Notes: generated by a model not told the origin, from the sequence alone. 64,000 bases of DNA from Streptomyces sp. NRRL B-3428 (GCA_000721375.1 JOGW01000004.1:361504-425503), one strand, 5' to 3'; positions 8,510 through 18,191 are shown, counted from the first letter of the stretch. Made by a program: numbers and translations.

Positions 8510-8592
8510 CCATGAGCCCAGCCCAACGGTCCAGACGGCTGCACGCCAGCACCCACTCGTCAAGACCGCCGACCGACCAGCGAGGAGCCGCC

Positions 8593-9594
8593 GTGGCCCG
8601 GCCCACGAGCAAGGACGTGGCCCACGCCGCCGGGGTCTCCCAGGCCGCCGTCTCCCTCGTCCTCGGCGACAAATGGCGCGGACGCGTCTCCGAGGCCACC
8701 GCCGAACGCGTCCGGGAAGCCGCCCGCGAGCTCGGCTACCGCCCGAATCTCGCCGCCCGCAATCTGCGCCTCGGCTCCACGCGCACCGCGCTCCTGGTCG
8801 TCCCCGCGCTCACCAACGACTTCTTCGCCCGCGTCTACACCGGCGCCGCCCGCATCGCCGCGGAGCACGACTTCGGCGTGGTCCTCTACCCCTCCCCCGA
8901 CGGCATCGGCCCCGCCAAGGACCCCTTCGCCTCCGCCCGCTCAGCCCTCGACGGCGTCATCGCCTCCTCGATGGCGGCCGGCGCACTCACCGACATCCGC
9001 GGCGCCGACCTGCCGCTCGTCATGCTCGACAGCGACCCGGCCGACACCACCGCCGCCGCCCACGTCAACGTCGACCTCGCCGACGGCATGCGCCAGATGA
9101 CCTCGTACCTCCTGGGACTGGGCCACCGACGCTTCCTCCATCTGGCCGCCGCGGTCGACTCATGGACCTTCGCCGTACGAGCCGACTCCATCGCCCGGTC
9201 CCTGCGCGACACCCCCGACGCCACCCTGCGCACCGAGCGGGCCCCGCTGTCCGTCCACGGCGCCCGCGCCGCCGCCGAGCGCGCCCTGAACGGCCCCGGG
9301 CCGCGTCCCACCGCCGTCATCTGCGACGACGACATCATCGCCGCCGGCGCCTGCAAGGCCGTACGCCGCCTGGGGCTCCGCATCCCCGAGGACATCTCCG
9401 TCGCCGGCTTCGACGACCTGGCCCTGTCCACCGCCGTCGACCCCGAGCTCACCACGATCCGCCTGCCGGCCGAACAGGTCGGCGAACGCGGGATGCGGGC
9501 CCTGCTGCACGTACTGGAAGGCAAGGAGCCCGAAAGCGACGCCCTGCCGGTCGAGTTGGTCGTACGGGACTCCACGGCGCCGCCCGCGCCGTAG
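8593..9594 (+). CDS. LacI-family transcriptional regulator
   Basis: The 333-residue protein starts with the LacI-type helix-turn-helix SKDVAHAAGVSQAAVSLVLG and the hinge helix SEATAERVREAARELGYRPN. A periplasmic-binding-protein-like sensor domain follows (RTALLVVPALTNDFFARVYT; TAVICDDDIIAAGACKAVRR; ISVAGFDDLALSTAVDPELT). The GTG start at 8593 has GAGGAG 6 bases upstream. Upstream in-frame starts at 8416 or 8512 would place the dyad or the MFS start inside the gene and are rejected. It faces the MFS gene across the 8483-8509 palindrome and probably represses it and itself. The effector is probably a sugar or nucleoside-like ligand, unknown here. Confidence 0.92.
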   Translation: MARPTSKDVAHAAGVSQAAVSLVLGDKWRGRVSEATAERVREAARELGYRPNLAARNLRLGSTRTALLVVPALTNDFFARVYTGAARIAAEHDFGVVLYPSPDGIGPAKDPFASARSALDGVIASSMAAGALTDIRGADLPLVMLDSDPADTTAAAHVNVDLADGMRQMTSYLLGLGHRRFLHLAAAVDSWTFAVRADSIARSLRDTPDATLRTERAPLSVHGARAAAERALNGPGPRPTAVICDDDIIAAGACKAVRRLGLRIPEDISVAGFDDLALSTAVDPELTTIRLPAEQVGERGMRALLHVLEGKEPESDALPVELVVRDSTAPPAP

Positions 9595-9638
9595 AAGCCC
9601 TCCTGCGCCGCAGAACAAGCCCTCCCGCGCCCTGGAAC

Positions 9639-9682
9639 GAGCTCGCCCCCGCCACCGGGGATCCGGCGACGGGGGCGGGCTC
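9639..9682. terminator. Bidirectional hairpin between lacI-type gene and prcA
   Basis: The arm GAGCTCGCCCCCG pairs with CGGGGGCGGGCTC with one mismatch. It lies between the convergent stops at 9594 and 9703 and can end transcription from both sides. Confidence 0.6.
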
Positions 9683-9702
9683 ACATCAACAGACAGGCGG
9701 GC

Positions 9703-10458
9703 TCAGGACTCGCCCTCCTCCTCGTCCGAAGGATCGTCCGTCTTGGCGATCGCCGCATTGTCCGCCTCGAGGAGACGGGACAACTGACGGCCCACGATCC
9801 GCTTGAACTTCCGCTGCTGCGGCCGCGTACGGTCCAGAATCGCGACCTCGAGGCGCTCCGCGGGAATCTCCCGCTCACTCCCGTTGGCCTCACGCGACAG
9901 CGCCTGCACCGCCAGCTTCAGCGCCTCGGCCAGGGACATCCCATCCTGGTGACGCTGATCGAGGAAGGTGCTGATCTGCTCCGCATTACCGCCCACCGCG
10001 ACCGAGCCGTGCTCGTCCACGATCGAACCGTCGTGCGGCAGCCGGTAGATCTGATCGCCCTCGGGCTCATTGCCCACCTCGGCGACGACCAGCTCCACCT
10101 CATAGGGCTTCTCCGCGGCACTGGAGAAAATCGTGCCGAGAGTCTGCGCGTACACGTTCGCAAGACCACGCGCGGTCACATCGTCACGGTCATAGGTATA
10201 GCCACGCAGATCCGCGTAACGAACCCCGCCGATACGCAAGTTCTCGTATTCGTTGTACTTACCGGCCGCGGCAAAACCGATCCGGTCATAGATCTCGCTG
10301 AACTTGTGCAGCGCGCGGGACGGATTCTCTCCGACGAACACAATCCCGTCGGCGTACTGCATCACCACAAGGCTGCGTCCACGAGCGATGCCCTTACGGG
10401 CGTACTCCGCCCGGTCGGCCATGGCCTGCTGAGGTGAGACATAGAACGGCGTCGACAC
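9703..10458 (-). CDS. prcA: 20S proteasome alpha subunit
   Basis: The 251-residue alpha subunit forms the outer heptameric rings of the 20S proteasome and controls entry through its N-terminal tails. It starts [20 protein letters not shown], the actinobacterial alpha-subunit N-terminus. It contains [20 protein letters not shown] and lacks a processed N-terminal threonine. The C-terminus is acidic ([20 protein letters not shown]). It follows prcB by 52 bases on the same strand, the standard actinobacterial prcB-prcA order. The start is GTG with AAAGGGACGG upstream. Confidence 0.98.
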   Translation of the reverse strand: MSTPFYVSPQQAMADRAEYARKGIARGRSLVVMQYADGIVFVGENPSRALHKFSEIYDRIGFAAAGKYNEYENLRIGGVRYADLRGYTYDRDDVTARGLANVYAQTLGTIFSSAAEKPYEVELVVAEVGNEPEGDQIYRLPHDGSIVDEHGSVAVGGNAEQISTFLDQRHQDGMSLAEALKLAVQALSREANGSEREIPAERLEVAILDRTRPQQRKFKRIVGRQLSRLLEADNAAIAKTDDPSDEEEGES

Positions 10459-10510
10459 CGGTTATCCGTCCCTTTCTGTCAGTGACAAGTGCATTCCGGT
10501 CCACCCGCTC

Positions 10511-11356
10511 TCAGAGCAGCGCGGCCCGCGGGCCATCAGGTCGCTCGAGGCGGTGCTCCACGACCGAGCGAGCCAGCGCCGAGGACTCCTCCTCGGACAG
10601 CCTCCGGAAACCCTCATCCGTGATCACGGTGACGATCGGGAAGATCCGGCGGGCCACATCCGGACCGCCCGTCGCCGAGTCGTCGTCCGCGGCGTCGTAC
10701 AGCGCCTGGACGACCAGCGTCGTGGCGTCCTGCTCACTCAACTGGTTGTGGAACAGCTTCTTCAGAGCGCCACGGGCGAAGATCGAACCGGAGCCCGTGG
10801 CCGCGAAGCCCTGTTCCTCGGTACGGCCACCCGTCACGTCGTACGAGAAGATCCGGCCGCGCTCGCGGTCGAGGTCGTACCCGGCGAACAGCGGCACGAC
10901 CGCGAGGCCCTGCATCGCCATGCCCAGGTTCGAACGGATCATCGTGGAGAGGCGGTTGGCCTTGCCCTCCAGCGAGAGCTGCGCGCCCTCGACCTTCTCG
11001 AAGTGCTCCAGCTCCAGCTGGAACAGCTTCACCATCTCCACCGCGAGACCGGCGGTGCCGGCGATACCGACGGCCGAGTACTCGTCCGCCGGGAAGACCT
11101 TCTCCATGTCGCGCGAAGCGATCATGTTGCCCATCGTGGCCCGCCGGTCACCGGCGAGCACCACGCCGCCGGGGAACGTGACCGCCACGATCGTGGTGCC
11201 GTGCGGCGCCTCGAACGCACCCTGCACCGTCGGCAGGTTGCGCTTGCCGGGCAGCATCTCGGGCGAGTGCTCACCCAGGAAGTCCATGAAGGACGAGGAC
11301 CCAGGCGTCAGGAAGGCAGCTGGTAGACGCCCGGTGCTACGAGGATTGGCTTCCAC
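10511..11356 (-). CDS. prcB: 20S proteasome beta subunit
   Basis: PrcB is the proteolytic subunit. The 281-residue precursor carries a 53-residue propeptide ending APHG, then the catalytic Thr54 ([20 protein letters not shown]). The active-site lysine is in the expected [12 protein letters not shown] region. The GTG start at 11356 gives the known [16 protein letters not shown]-terminus and has AAGGAA upstream. Longer in-frame starts lie deep in the endonuclease gene. Its first 49 bases overlap the 3' end of the endonuclease VII-like gene, so translation of the two is probably coupled. Confidence 0.97.
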   Translation of the reverse strand: MEANPRSTGRLPAAFLTPGSSSFMDFLGEHSPEMLPGKRNLPTVQGAFEAPHGTTIVAVTFPGGVVLAGDRRATMGNMIASRDMEKVFPADEYSAVGIAGTAGLAVEMVKLFQLELEHFEKVEGAQLSLEGKANRLSTMIRSNLGMAMQGLAVVPLFAGYDLDRERGRIFSYDVTGGRTEEQGFAATGSGSIFARGALKKLFHNQLSEQDATTLVVQALYDAADDDSATGGPDVARRIFPIVTVITDEGFRRLSEEESSALARSVVEHRLERPDGPRAALL

Positions 11357-11940
11357 GGAGTTCCTTCCACGTAAGCGGCCGCACGCCTTATGGCGTCTGG
11401 CCGGTCCTTGAACTGCCCCAGTGCCGCATTGCAGCTGAAGCACAACACGCCACGGACCCTACCCGTCTGGTGACAGTGATCCACATGCTCTGCCGGTGCA
11501 GCAAGGCAGATACAACAAACACCTTGCTGCTCGGCGATCAGAGCATCCAACTCGTCGGGCGACAAACCGTACTTGCGCTTGAAGTAGCTGATTCGGTTGC
11601 GTTCGGCTCGGCATTCGCGACAGTAGCTCGACCAACCATCCGAGGAGGACTTGTTGGGCTCCCACTCCGAATGCGGCTTGATCTCCTCACACTGCGGGCA
11701 GCGCTTGTGCCCCGAAGGCACATCGGCCTTGACGCGAACACGCTTCCCCTTGGCTTCCTGACGCTGCCGGTAGTACTCCGCAGAGCACTCCCGGCAGTAC
11801 GCCTGGAGACCATCGGACATCGATCTATTGCTCGCGAACGCTGCCCGCGTGAGGAGCTGTTGGCACCTGGAGCAGCGCCTCAGCCCCGAACCATCAACCA
11901 CGAATGACACCTTCGAATCGGAGGAGTAGTTACTCCCCAC
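11308..11940 (-). CDS. Endonuclease VII-like zinc protein inside the proteasome operon
   Basis: The 210-residue protein has three metal-binding modules. Two are C-x2-C...C-x2-C ribbons (Cys23/26/49/52 and Cys81/84/107/110), each ending in YCREC. The third is a C-terminal recombination-endonuclease-VII module with Cys143/145, HVDHCH (152-157), and CFSCN (167-171), the HNH-like ββα-metal signature. Phage T4 endonuclease VII resolves branched DNA; whether this protein cuts DNA is unknown. It overlaps pup by 11 bases at its start and prcB by 49 bases at its end, so it is an integral part of the pup-prcBA operon. The GTG at 11940 lies inside the GGE codons of pup; an alternative GTG ten codons later is possible. 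Confidence 0.85.
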   Translation of the reverse strand: MGSNYSSDSKVSFVVDGSGLRRCSRCQQLLTRAAFASNRSMSDGLQAYCRECSAEYYRQRQEAKGKRVRVKADVPSGHKRCPQCEEIKPHSEWEPNKSSSDGWSSYCRECRAERNRISYFKRKYGLSPDELDALIAEQQGVCCICLAAPAEHVDHCHQTGRVRGVLCFSCNAALGQFKDRPDAIRRAAAYVEGTPWKPILVAPGVYQLPS

Positions 11941-12145
11941 CCTTCTGAACGAAGGACCTCACGAAATCCTCGGCATTCTCTTCGAGGACGTCATCGATCT
12001 CGTCAAGAACCGAGTCGACATCCTCACTCAGCTTCTCCTGGCGCTCCGCCAGATCCTCGGAAGCCTGCGCCTCGGGCGCCTGCTCCTCGGTCTCCGTGGA
12101 ACGCGTGGCCTTCTGCTGTCCGCCGCCGGTGTCCTTGGTCGCCAT
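11930..12145 (-). CDS. pup: Prokaryotic ubiquitin-like protein Pup
   Basis: Pup is a small, largely unfolded protein tag. This 71-residue form begins MATKDTGGGQQKATR and ends [20 protein letters not shown]. The C-terminal residue is already Glu (GGE), so PafA can use it directly without deamidation by Dop, unlike mycobacterial Pup ending in Gln. The central helix region ERQEKLSEDVDSVLDEIDDV binds the ARC coiled coil. The ATG at 12145 is chosen over an in-frame start three codons earlier because MATKDTGGG is the standard start. A GGAGTA..TACTCC palindrome covers its stop codon and the start of the next gene. Confidence 0.98.
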   Translation of the reverse strand: MATKDTGGGQQKATRSTETEEQAPEAQASEDLAERQEKLSEDVDSVLDEIDDVLEENAEDFVRSFVQKGGE

Positions 12146-12272
12146 GTCCCTCACCCCGCTCGGTGTCGACGTTCGCCGTTCTTGATCAGACCCTACGCCG
12201 AGGGTCCGACATCGGCCCCGCAGTTACTTCAACGTACGAGGCCTACCCCTGTGTTTCCCATCAGAGGCGTAT

Positions 12273-13784
12273 TCAGCCGCCGGAAAGCACCCGCACCAGT
12301 TCTTCCGCGGTCCTGCACCTGTCCAGCAGCTCTTTGACGTGATTACGCGTTCCGCGTAGTGGTTCCAGGGTTGGGACCCGCTGCAGGGAATCGCGGCCGG
12401 GCAGGTCGAAAATGACGGAGTCCCAGGAGGCCGCGGCGACGTCGTCGGCGTACTGCTCCAGGCAGCGGCCGCGGAAGTACGCGCGGGTGTCCTCCGGGGG
12501 TTTGGTCTCGGCTCGCTCGACTTCCGGTTCGTCCAGAAGGCGCTTCATCTTGCCTCGTGCCACGAGGCGGTTGTAGAGGCCCTTCTCGGCGCGTACGTCG
12601 GCGTACTGAAGGTCGACGAGGTGCAGGCGCGCGGCGTCCCAGTCGAGGCTGTCGCGGCGCCGGTAGCCCTCCATGAGTTCCTTCTTGGCGATCCAGTCGA
12701 GTTCGCCGGACAGGCTCATGGGGTCGTTCTCGAGCCGGTTGAGGGTGTCCTCCCAGCGGCCGAGTACGTCCTTGGTCTGTTCGTCCGCGTCGGAGCCGTA
12801 ACGCTCTTCGACGTACTTGCGGGCGAGTTCGTAGTACTCCATCTGCAGCTGCACCGCGGTGAGCGTGCGGCCGCTGCGCAGCGTCACGAGGCGCTTGAGT
12901 GACGGGTCGTGGGAGACCTGGTGGAGGGTGCGTACGGGCTGGTCGACCGCGAGGTCGACGGCGATGAAGTTGTCCTCGATCATCGACAGGACCAGGGCCG
13001 TCGTGCCCAGTTTCAGATAGGTCGAGATCTCCGACAGGTTCGCGTCGCCGATGATGACGTGCAGTCGGCGGTACTTCTCCGCGTCGGAGTGCGGCTCGTC
13101 GCGGGTGTTGATGATGGGGCGCTTGAGGGTGGTCTCCAGCCCTACCTCGACCTCGAAGTAGTCGGCGCGCTGGCTGATCTGGAAGCCGTGCTCGTGTCCG
13201 TCCTGGCCGATGCCGACGCGTCCTGCTCCGGTGACGACCTGGCGGGAGACGAAGAACGGGGTGAGGTGGCGCACGATGTCCGAGAAGGGGGTCTCCCGCT
13301 TCATCAGATAGTTCTCGTGCGTGCCGTACGAGGCGCCTTTGTTGTCGGTGTTGTTCTTGTAGAGGTGGATCGGCTGGGCGCCGGGCAGGTTGGCCGCCCG
13401 TTCGGCGGCCTCGGCCATGATGCGTTCGCCGGCCTTGTCCCACAGCACGGCGTCGCGGGGGTTGGTGACTTCGGGCGAGCTGTACTCGGGGTGTGCGTGA
13501 TCGACGTACAGGCGTGCGCCGTTGGTGAGGATCACGTTGGCGAGGCCGATGTCCTCGTCGGTGAGCTGGCTGGAGTCGGCGGCCTCGCGGGCGAGGTCGA
13601 AGCCTCGCGCGTCGCGCAGCGGGTTCTCCTCCTCGAAGTCCCAGCGGGCGCGCCGCGCCCGGTGCATCGCCGCCGCGTAGGCGTTGACGATCTGGGACGA
13701 GGTGAGCATGGCATTGGCGTTGGGGTGGCCGGGCACGGAGATGCCGTACTCGGTCTCGATGCCCATTACTCGCCGTACGGTCAT
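12273..13784 (-). CDS. dop: Depupylase/deamidase Dop
   Basis: Dop removes Pup from substrates and, where Pup ends in Gln, deamidates it. It is a 503-residue paralogue of PafA starting [20 protein letters not shown], with the GIETEYG metal site. The catalytic Asp95 is in [17 protein letters not shown]. The roughly 40-residue Dop-loop insertion (about residues 43-80) that distinguishes Dop from PafA is present. Since Pup here ends in Glu, depupylation is the expected main role. It lies 127 bases upstream of pup on the same strand. Confidence 0.97.
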   Translation of the reverse strand: MTVRRVMGIETEYGISVPGHPNANAMLTSSQIVNAYAAAMHRARRARWDFEEENPLRDARGFDLAREAADSSQLTDEDIGLANVILTNGARLYVDHAHPEYSSPEVTNPRDAVLWDKAGERIMAEAAERAANLPGAQPIHLYKNNTDNKGASYGTHENYLMKRETPFSDIVRHLTPFFVSRQVVTGAGRVGIGQDGHEHGFQISQRADYFEVEVGLETTLKRPIINTRDEPHSDAEKYRRLHVIIGDANLSEISTYLKLGTTALVLSMIEDNFIAVDLAVDQPVRTLHQVSHDPSLKRLVTLRSGRTLTAVQLQMEYYELARKYVEERYGSDADEQTKDVLGRWEDTLNRLENDPMSLSGELDWIAKKELMEGYRRRDSLDWDAARLHLVDLQYADVRAEKGLYNRLVARGKMKRLLDEPEVERAETKPPEDTRAYFRGRCLEQYADDVAAASWDSVIFDLPGRDSLQRVPTLEPLRGTRNHVKELLDRCRTAEELVRVLSGG

Positions 13785-13988
13785 GCGGCCCTCCTTGCCC
13801 GGCGGCGCTCCCTTGTGGGAGCGGCGCTCAAGTACCGCTGGTTCTCCGGGTCGTGTGCGGTGCCCGTCCCCGCACTGCGCGACGCGGCGGTACGGAAGAG
13901 CCTAGAACGGCTTTGCGCTGGTGGGGAGATCAATTGCGTCATTGCCTGTACCGCGCTGGTGACTTGGTGACGTCCTGGGAAAAACAGT

Positions 13989-14024
13989 CGGCTGCGGATA
14001 CCCCGTGAAGGGCACCCGCAGCCG
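13989..14024 (-). terminator. Rho-independent terminator of arc/mpa
   Basis: CGGCTGCGG / CCGCAGCCG form a 9-bp outer stem with a CCC/GGG inner stem, followed on the minus strand by a run of five T residues. It ends 10 bases past the arc stop at 14034. The remainder of 13785-14033 holds the presumed dop promoter and no gene. Confidence 0.85.
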
Positions 14025-14033
14025 CCCTGCCAT

Positions 14034-15800
14034 TTACAGGTACTGGCCGGTGTTGGCCACCGTGTCGATGGAGCGTCCGGTGTCCGCGCCCTGCTTTCCG
14101 GTGACGAGCGTACGGATGTAGACGATCCGCTCGCCCTTCTTGCCGGAGATACGGGCCCAGTCGTCGGGGTTGGTGGTGTTGGGCAGGTCCTCGTTCTCCT
14201 TGAACTCGTCCACGCAGGCCTGGAGGAGGTGGGAGACGCGAAGGCCCTTCTGGTTGGCGTCGAGGAAGTCCTTGATCGCCATCTTCTTGGCGCGGCCGAC
14301 GATGTTCTCGATCATGGCGCCGGAGTTGAAGTCCTTGAAGTAGAGGACTTCCTTGTCGCCGTTGGCGTACGTGACTTCGAGGAAGCGGTTCTCCTCGGAT
14401 TCGGCGTACATGTGCTCAACAGCGGTCTGGATCATGCCTTGGACGGTGCTGCCGCGGTCGCCGCTGTGTTCGCCGAGGTCGTCGGCGTGCAGCGGGAGTC
14501 GTTCGGTGAGGTACTTGCCGAAGATGTCCTTGGCTGCCTGGGCGTCGGGGCGCTCGATCTTGATTTTCACGTCGAGCCGGCCGGGGCGCAGGATGGCGGG
14601 GTCGATCATGTCCTCGCGGTTGGAGGCGCCGATCACGACCACGTTCTCCAGGCCCTCCACACCGTCGATCTCGGCGAGCAGCTGGGGGACGATGGTGTTC
14701 TCCACGTCCGAGCTGACGCCGGATCCGCGGGTGCGGAACAGGGACTCCATCTCGTCGAAGAAGACGATGACGGGGGTGCCTTCGCTGGCCTTCTCACGAG
14801 CACGCTGGAAGACGAGGCGGATCTGCCGCTCGGTCTCGCCGACGTACTTGTTGAGGAGCTCGGGGCCCTTGATGTTGAGGAAGAAGGACTTGCCCTGGGC
14901 CTGTCCGGTGACCTCGGCGACCTTCTTCGCAAGGGAGTTGGCGACTGCCTTGGCGATGAGGGTCTTACCGCAGCCGGGCGGGCCGTAGAGCAGTACGCCC
15001 TTGGGCGGGCGCAGTTCGTGCTCCTTGAACAGGTCCGGGTAGAGGTAGGGGAGCTCGACCGCGTCGCGGATCATCTCGATCTGGTTGCCCAGACCGCCGA
15101 TCTGCTCGTAGCCGATGTCCGGGACCTCTTCGAGGACGAGTTCTTCGACCTCGCTCTTGGGTACGACTTCGTAGACGTATCCGGAGCGTGGTTCGAGGAG
15201 CAGGGCGTCGCCGGGGCGGATGACCACGTCGAGCAGGGGCTCGGCGAGGCGTACCACGCGCTCTTCGTCGGTGTGGCCCTGTACCAGGGCTCGTTCGCCG
15301 TCCTCGAGGATCTCCTTGAGGGTGACGATGTCGCCGACGCTCTCGAATTCCATGGCCTCGACCACGTTGAGCGCTTCGTTGAGCATCAGTTCCTGGCCGC
15401 GCCTCAGATCGTCGAGTTCGACGCTGGGGCTGACGTTCACACGCAGTTTGCGGCCGCCGGTGAAGATATCCGCTGTGCCGTCCTCATTGGCGCTGAGGAA
15501 GACACCGAAGCCGGCCGGTGGCTGTGCGAGCCGGTCGACTTCTTCCTTGAGGGCCACGATCTGGTCGCGGGCCTCGCGGAGCGTGTTGGCGAGCCGTTCA
15601 TTCTGCGCTGAGACTCCGGCCAGGCTGGTCTGCAGCTCGACGATCCGCTCTTCGAGAATCCTCGTATGACGCGGAGAGTCGGCGAGCTTGCGTCGCAGGA
15701 CGGCGATCTCCTGCTCGAGATAGGCAATCTGGCCGGCCGGGTCATCGGACCCTCGAGCCGGGCGGATGCCGCGGTTCATGTCGTCGTCGTGGGCTGCCAC
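14034..15800 (-). CDS. arc: Proteasome-associated AAA ATPase (ARC/Mpa)
   Basis: ARC forms a hexameric ring that binds pupylated proteins, unfolds them and threads them into the 20S core. The 588-residue protein has an N-terminal coiled coil (about 15-85, [17 protein letters not shown] onward), then OB domains. One AAA domain follows, with Walker A GPPGCGKT, Walker [13 protein letters not shown] and the SRH region [17 protein letters not shown]. The C-terminus is GQYL, with the penultimate tyrosine needed to dock on the proteasome. The start is taken at GTG 15800 ([10 protein letters not shown]) because GGAGG is 11 bases upstream; the GTG at 15809 is too close to it. A perfect dyad lies 40-59 bases upstream. 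Confidence 0.97.
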   Translation of the reverse strand: MAAHDDDMNRGIRPARGSDDPAGQIAYLEQEIAVLRRKLADSPRHTRILEERIVELQTSLAGVSAQNERLANTLREARDQIVALKEEVDRLAQPPAGFGVFLSANEDGTADIFTGGRKLRVNVSPSVELDDLRRGQELMLNEALNVVEAMEFESVGDIVTLKEILEDGERALVQGHTDEERVVRLAEPLLDVVIRPGDALLLEPRSGYVYEVVPKSEVEELVLEEVPDIGYEQIGGLGNQIEMIRDAVELPYLYPDLFKEHELRPPKGVLLYGPPGCGKTLIAKAVANSLAKKVAEVTGQAQGKSFFLNIKGPELLNKYVGETERQIRLVFQRAREKASEGTPVIVFFDEMESLFRTRGSGVSSDVENTIVPQLLAEIDGVEGLENVVVIGASNREDMIDPAILRPGRLDVKIKIERPDAQAAKDIFGKYLTERLPLHADDLGEHSGDRGSTVQGMIQTAVEHMYAESEENRFLEVTYANGDKEVLYFKDFNSGAMIENIVGRAKKMAIKDFLDANQKGLRVSHLLQACVDEFKENEDLPNTTNPDDWARISGKKGERIVYIRTLVTGKQGADTGRSIDTVANTGQYL

Positions 15801-15839
15801 GGTCCTCACCTCCTCCGGGGGGAGCTGGACGCTTCCTGA

Positions 15840-15859
15840 CCCTACCTGGGCAGGTAGGG
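15840..15859. promoter_or_regulatory. Perfect dyad upstream of arc
   Basis: CCCTACCTGGGCAGGTAGGG is a 20-base self-complementary site: 9-bp arms with a GG centre. It lies 40-59 bases before the arc start codon and could be an operator or a leader hairpin. The next bases, TAGGG..CCCTA, form a shorter second dyad. The rest of 15860-16074 is the divergent promoter region with ferredoxin. Confidence 0.45.
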
Positions 15860-16074
15860 ATTGAAACCCCTAGATCACAAAGACGTCCCGGGTGTGTCTG
15901 ATCTTCACCCTTGCGTTCTCCCTCGCGCCAGGTGAATACCCACCGAACAACATCGAAAAGCGAGCGGTTGTATTGTCGAAACGTTCAACACCCGTCAGAG
16001 CTGGCCCGACTTGTGTGGTGTTGAGCGGCTCCGGGTTGAGTACCGGGTGAGCACCGATGGAAAGAGCAGGAGAC

Positions 16075-16386
16075 ATGACCGTGACGCACGAGGCCCCCTC
16101 CACCGAGAGCGGAGAGGAGCTCGAGGTCTGGATCGACCAGGACCTCTGCACCGGCGACGGGATCTGCGCGCAGTACGCGCCGGAGGTCTTCGAGCTCGAC
16201 ATCGACGGACTGGCGTACGTGAAGGACTCGGGGGACGAGCTCCTGCAGCAGCCGGGCGCGACAACGCGCGTGCCGCTGCCGCTGATCCGTGATGTCGTGG
16301 ACTCGGCGAAGGAGTGTCCGGGCGACTGTATCCATGTACGCCGCATTTCGGACAAGGTCGAAGTCTACGGACCGGACGCAGAGTAG
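16075..16386 (+). CDS. Ferredoxin (3Fe-4S type)
   Basis: A small acidic electron carrier of 103 residues from the chosen start. The iron-sulfur motif is CTGDGIC near residue 25, followed by AKECPGDC near residue 85. This C-x5-C...C-P spacing is typical of Streptomyces ferredoxins that serve cytochromes P450 and bind a 3Fe-4S cluster; the extra cysteine in CPGDC could allow a fourth ligand. The ATG at 16075 follows AGGAG closely; an in-frame ATG at 16057 and a GTG at 16081 are alternatives. No P450 gene is nearby, so the redox partner is unknown. Confidence 0.9.
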   Translation: MTVTHEAPSTESGEELEVWIDQDLCTGDGICAQYAPEVFELDIDGLAYVKDSGDELLQQPGATTRVPLPLIRDVVDSAKECPGDCIHVRRISDKVEVYGPDAE

Positions 16387-16410
16387 CCGTCAGGCTTCTG
16401 AGCGTGACGA

Positions 16411-16451
16411 AAAGGCCCGTACCTGCCGGGGATCGGCGGGTACGGGCCTTT
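16411..16451 (+). terminator. Terminator after ferredoxin
   Basis: AAAGGCCCGTACC / GGTACGGGCCTTT form a perfect 13-bp stem with a loop of 15 bases containing a CCG/CGG pair. TGTTTTC follows. It is 24 bases past the ferredoxin stop. Confidence 0.85.
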
Positions 16452-16524
16452 GTTTTCGGCCGTTTCGCGGGAAGCCCGCGTTAAGTGCTGGTTTATCCCG
16501 GTTCGGACCGCAGGGATACGGGAG

Positions 16525-17091
16525 TCAGGCGCCGACCGCCGCACTCTGCTCGGAGCGTACGAACGCGTCGCCTTGCCACTGCCACTTGGCCTTCTCGGTC
16601 TTGTCGGGGCAGCAGCGGGGCACCGTGGACGAGGAGTAGCCCAGCAGCGTGGCCGTGACGACGCGGTTGGTGACCGCGAAGTCGGTGACGTTGAGCTTGT
16701 CCTTCGGGTCCACCAGGGTGGCCACGACGCGGGGCTTGCCGGTGGCGGGCTTGGCGATCACGTAGACGCCGCTGGGCGGTGTGCCCGAGCCCGCGGCGCA
16801 GCGGGCGACGGCGACCGTCTCCGTTCTGCCGTCGCCGTCGAGATCGCCTGCGGCGTGCTTGATGATCTGCGGCCGCTCGCCGGCGCAGTTCATCGGGATC
16901 TGGGCCGCTGACGGGTCGGGTGCCGCTTGTGCGGCGGCCGGCGGCGGTCCCGCCTGCGCGGCGGTGGCGTCGTCGGGCTGAATGAACGAGGAGGCCGCGA
17001 CGACCGCGGCGAGGGCCGCTGCGGTCGCGAGCCAGTGCATGGGGTTGGTGCGGGCGTGGGCGAGCTCCGGTACGGCGGAGGGCTGCTGCAC
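16525..17091 (-). CDS. Membrane-anchored extracytoplasmic protein with FG-GAP-like motif
   Basis: A hypothetical protein of 188 residues from a GTG at 17091 (AGGAG 9 bases upstream). One membrane helix (MHWLATAAALAAVVAASSFI) follows a short cytoplasmic stretch. A Pro/Ala-rich linker leads to a globular part with GDLDGDGRTETVAV. The D-x-D-G-D-G pattern is an FG-GAP/VCBS-like calcium-binding loop. Cysteines CAGERP, RCAAG and RCCPDK may form disulfides outside the cell. It is conserved-looking but I cannot name a family. An in-frame start at 17145 would only add residues before the helix. Confidence 0.7.
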   Translation of the reverse strand: MQQPSAVPELAHARTNPMHWLATAAALAAVVAASSFIQPDDATAAQAGPPPAAAQAAPDPSAAQIPMNCAGERPQIIKHAAGDLDGDGRTETVAVARCAAGSGTPPSGVYVIAKPATGKPRVVATLVDPKDKLNVTDFAVTNRVVTATLLGYSSSTVPRCCPDKTEKAKWQWQGDAFVRSEQSAAVGA

Positions 17092-17207
17092 GAGGAGGGT
17101 CTCCTGTGAGGGCTGTGCCGGTGGGGGTGACCGGAATGGTGTCACACCTCACAGGGTGACGGAACGGCGGGGTCCGGTGTGGCCGCGTAAAACCTCGGTC
17201 AATACGA

Positions 17208-17259
17208 CGGCGCCGGCGCCGAGTTCCGCATTCGCTGCGGGAACTCGGCGGCGGCGCCG
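17208..17259 (-). terminator. Terminator after trmI
   Basis: A long hairpin: CGGCGCCGGCGCCGAGTTCC on one arm pairs with GGAACTCGGCGGCGGCGCCG on the other, with a short loop, one mismatch and one bulge. It begins 24 bases beyond the trmI stop. Confidence 0.8.
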
Positions 17260-17282
17260 GTGCGTTGAGTGATGGCCGTACG

Positions 17283-18191
17283 TCAGCTGCGGCCGCGGGC
17301 TCCGCCTTCGGCGTTCGGACCGTCGTAGTCCTCGCCGTAGGCGCCCTTGGAGGGGCGGCGGCGGCGCATGGGCGGCTCGACGCCGTCCGCGAGGCGGCGG
17401 GCGGTGAGCAGGAAGCCGGTGTGGCCGATCATCCGGTGGTCGGGGCGGACCGCGAGGCCCTCCACGTGCCAGTTGCGGATCATCGACTCCCACGAGGTGG
17501 GCTCGTTGAAGCAGCCGATCTCGCGGATGGACTCCACGGTGCGCGCGAGCTGCGTGGTGGTGGCCACGTAGCAGCACAGGATGCCGCCGGGGACGAGCGC
17601 CTTCTTGACGACGTCCAGGCACTCCCAGGGAGCGAGCATGTCGAGGATGACGCGGTCCACGTCGGTGTCGGACAGGTTGTCCTGGAGGTCGCCGACGGTG
17701 AGCTGCCAGGCGGGGTGCGGCTCGCCGAAGTAGCGCTCCACGTTCGCCTTCGCGATCTCGGCGAAGTCCTCGCGGCGCTCGTAGCTGTGCAGCATGCCCT
17801 CGTCGCCGATGGCCCGCAGCAGGAAGCTGCTGAGCGAGCCGGAGCCGACACCGGCCTCCACGACGCGCGCGCCGGGGAAGATGTCGGCGAAGGCGAGGAT
17901 CTGGCCCGCGTCCTTCGGGTAGACCACGGCGGCGCCGCGGGGCATGGACAGGACATAGTCGGGGAGCAGGGGGCGCAGCGCGAGGTAGGCCACATTGCCC
18001 GTCGTGCGGACAACGCTGCCCTCGGGAGCGCCGATCAGCTCGTCGTGCGGGAAGGAACCCTTGTGGGTGTGGAAGTTCTTTCCCTCTTCGAGCGTGAACG
18101 TGTAGTGGCGGCCCTTGGGGTCGGTCAGCTGTACCTGGTCCCCGACCTTGAAGGGCCCGCGTCGGCGGGCGGCACCGGTCGGTTCGGACAT
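17283..18191 (-). CDS. trmI: tRNA (adenine(58)-N1)-methyltransferase TrmI
   Basis: TrmI methylates N1 of A58 in the T loop of tRNAs using S-adenosylmethionine. This 302-residue protein has the family N-terminal β-domain (GPFKVGDQVQLTDPKGRHYT). The Rossmann methyltransferase core follows, with motif I VVEAGVGSGSLSSFLL, motif II-III SYERREDFAEIAKANVERYF and motif IV VDRVILDMLAPWE. The last 35 residues are basic and disordered (MRRRRPSKGAYG). The length fits actinobacterial TrmI (about 280-300). In mycobacteria and streptomycetes it is usually found near the proteasome genes, as here. Confidence 0.95.
   Translation of the reverse strand: MSEPTGAARRRGPFKVGDQVQLTDPKGRHYTFTLEEGKNFHTHKGSFPHDELIGAPEGSVVRTTGNVAYLALRPLLPDYVLSMPRGAAVVYPKDAGQILAFADIFPGARVVEAGVGSGSLSSFLLRAIGDEGMLHSYERREDFAEIAKANVERYFGEPHPAWQLTVGDLQDNLSDTDVDRVILDMLAPWECLDVVKKALVPGGILCCYVATTTQLARTVESIREIGCFNEPTSWESMIRNWHVEGLAVRPDHRMIGHTGFLLTARRLADGVEPPMRRRRPSKGAYGEDYDGPNAEGGARGRS

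Noticed and set aside
15972..15980. ATTGTCGAA before ferredoxin as a third GylR site
   Set aside because: It shares only nine bases with the gyl motif, and the flanks differ, so it is likely chance.
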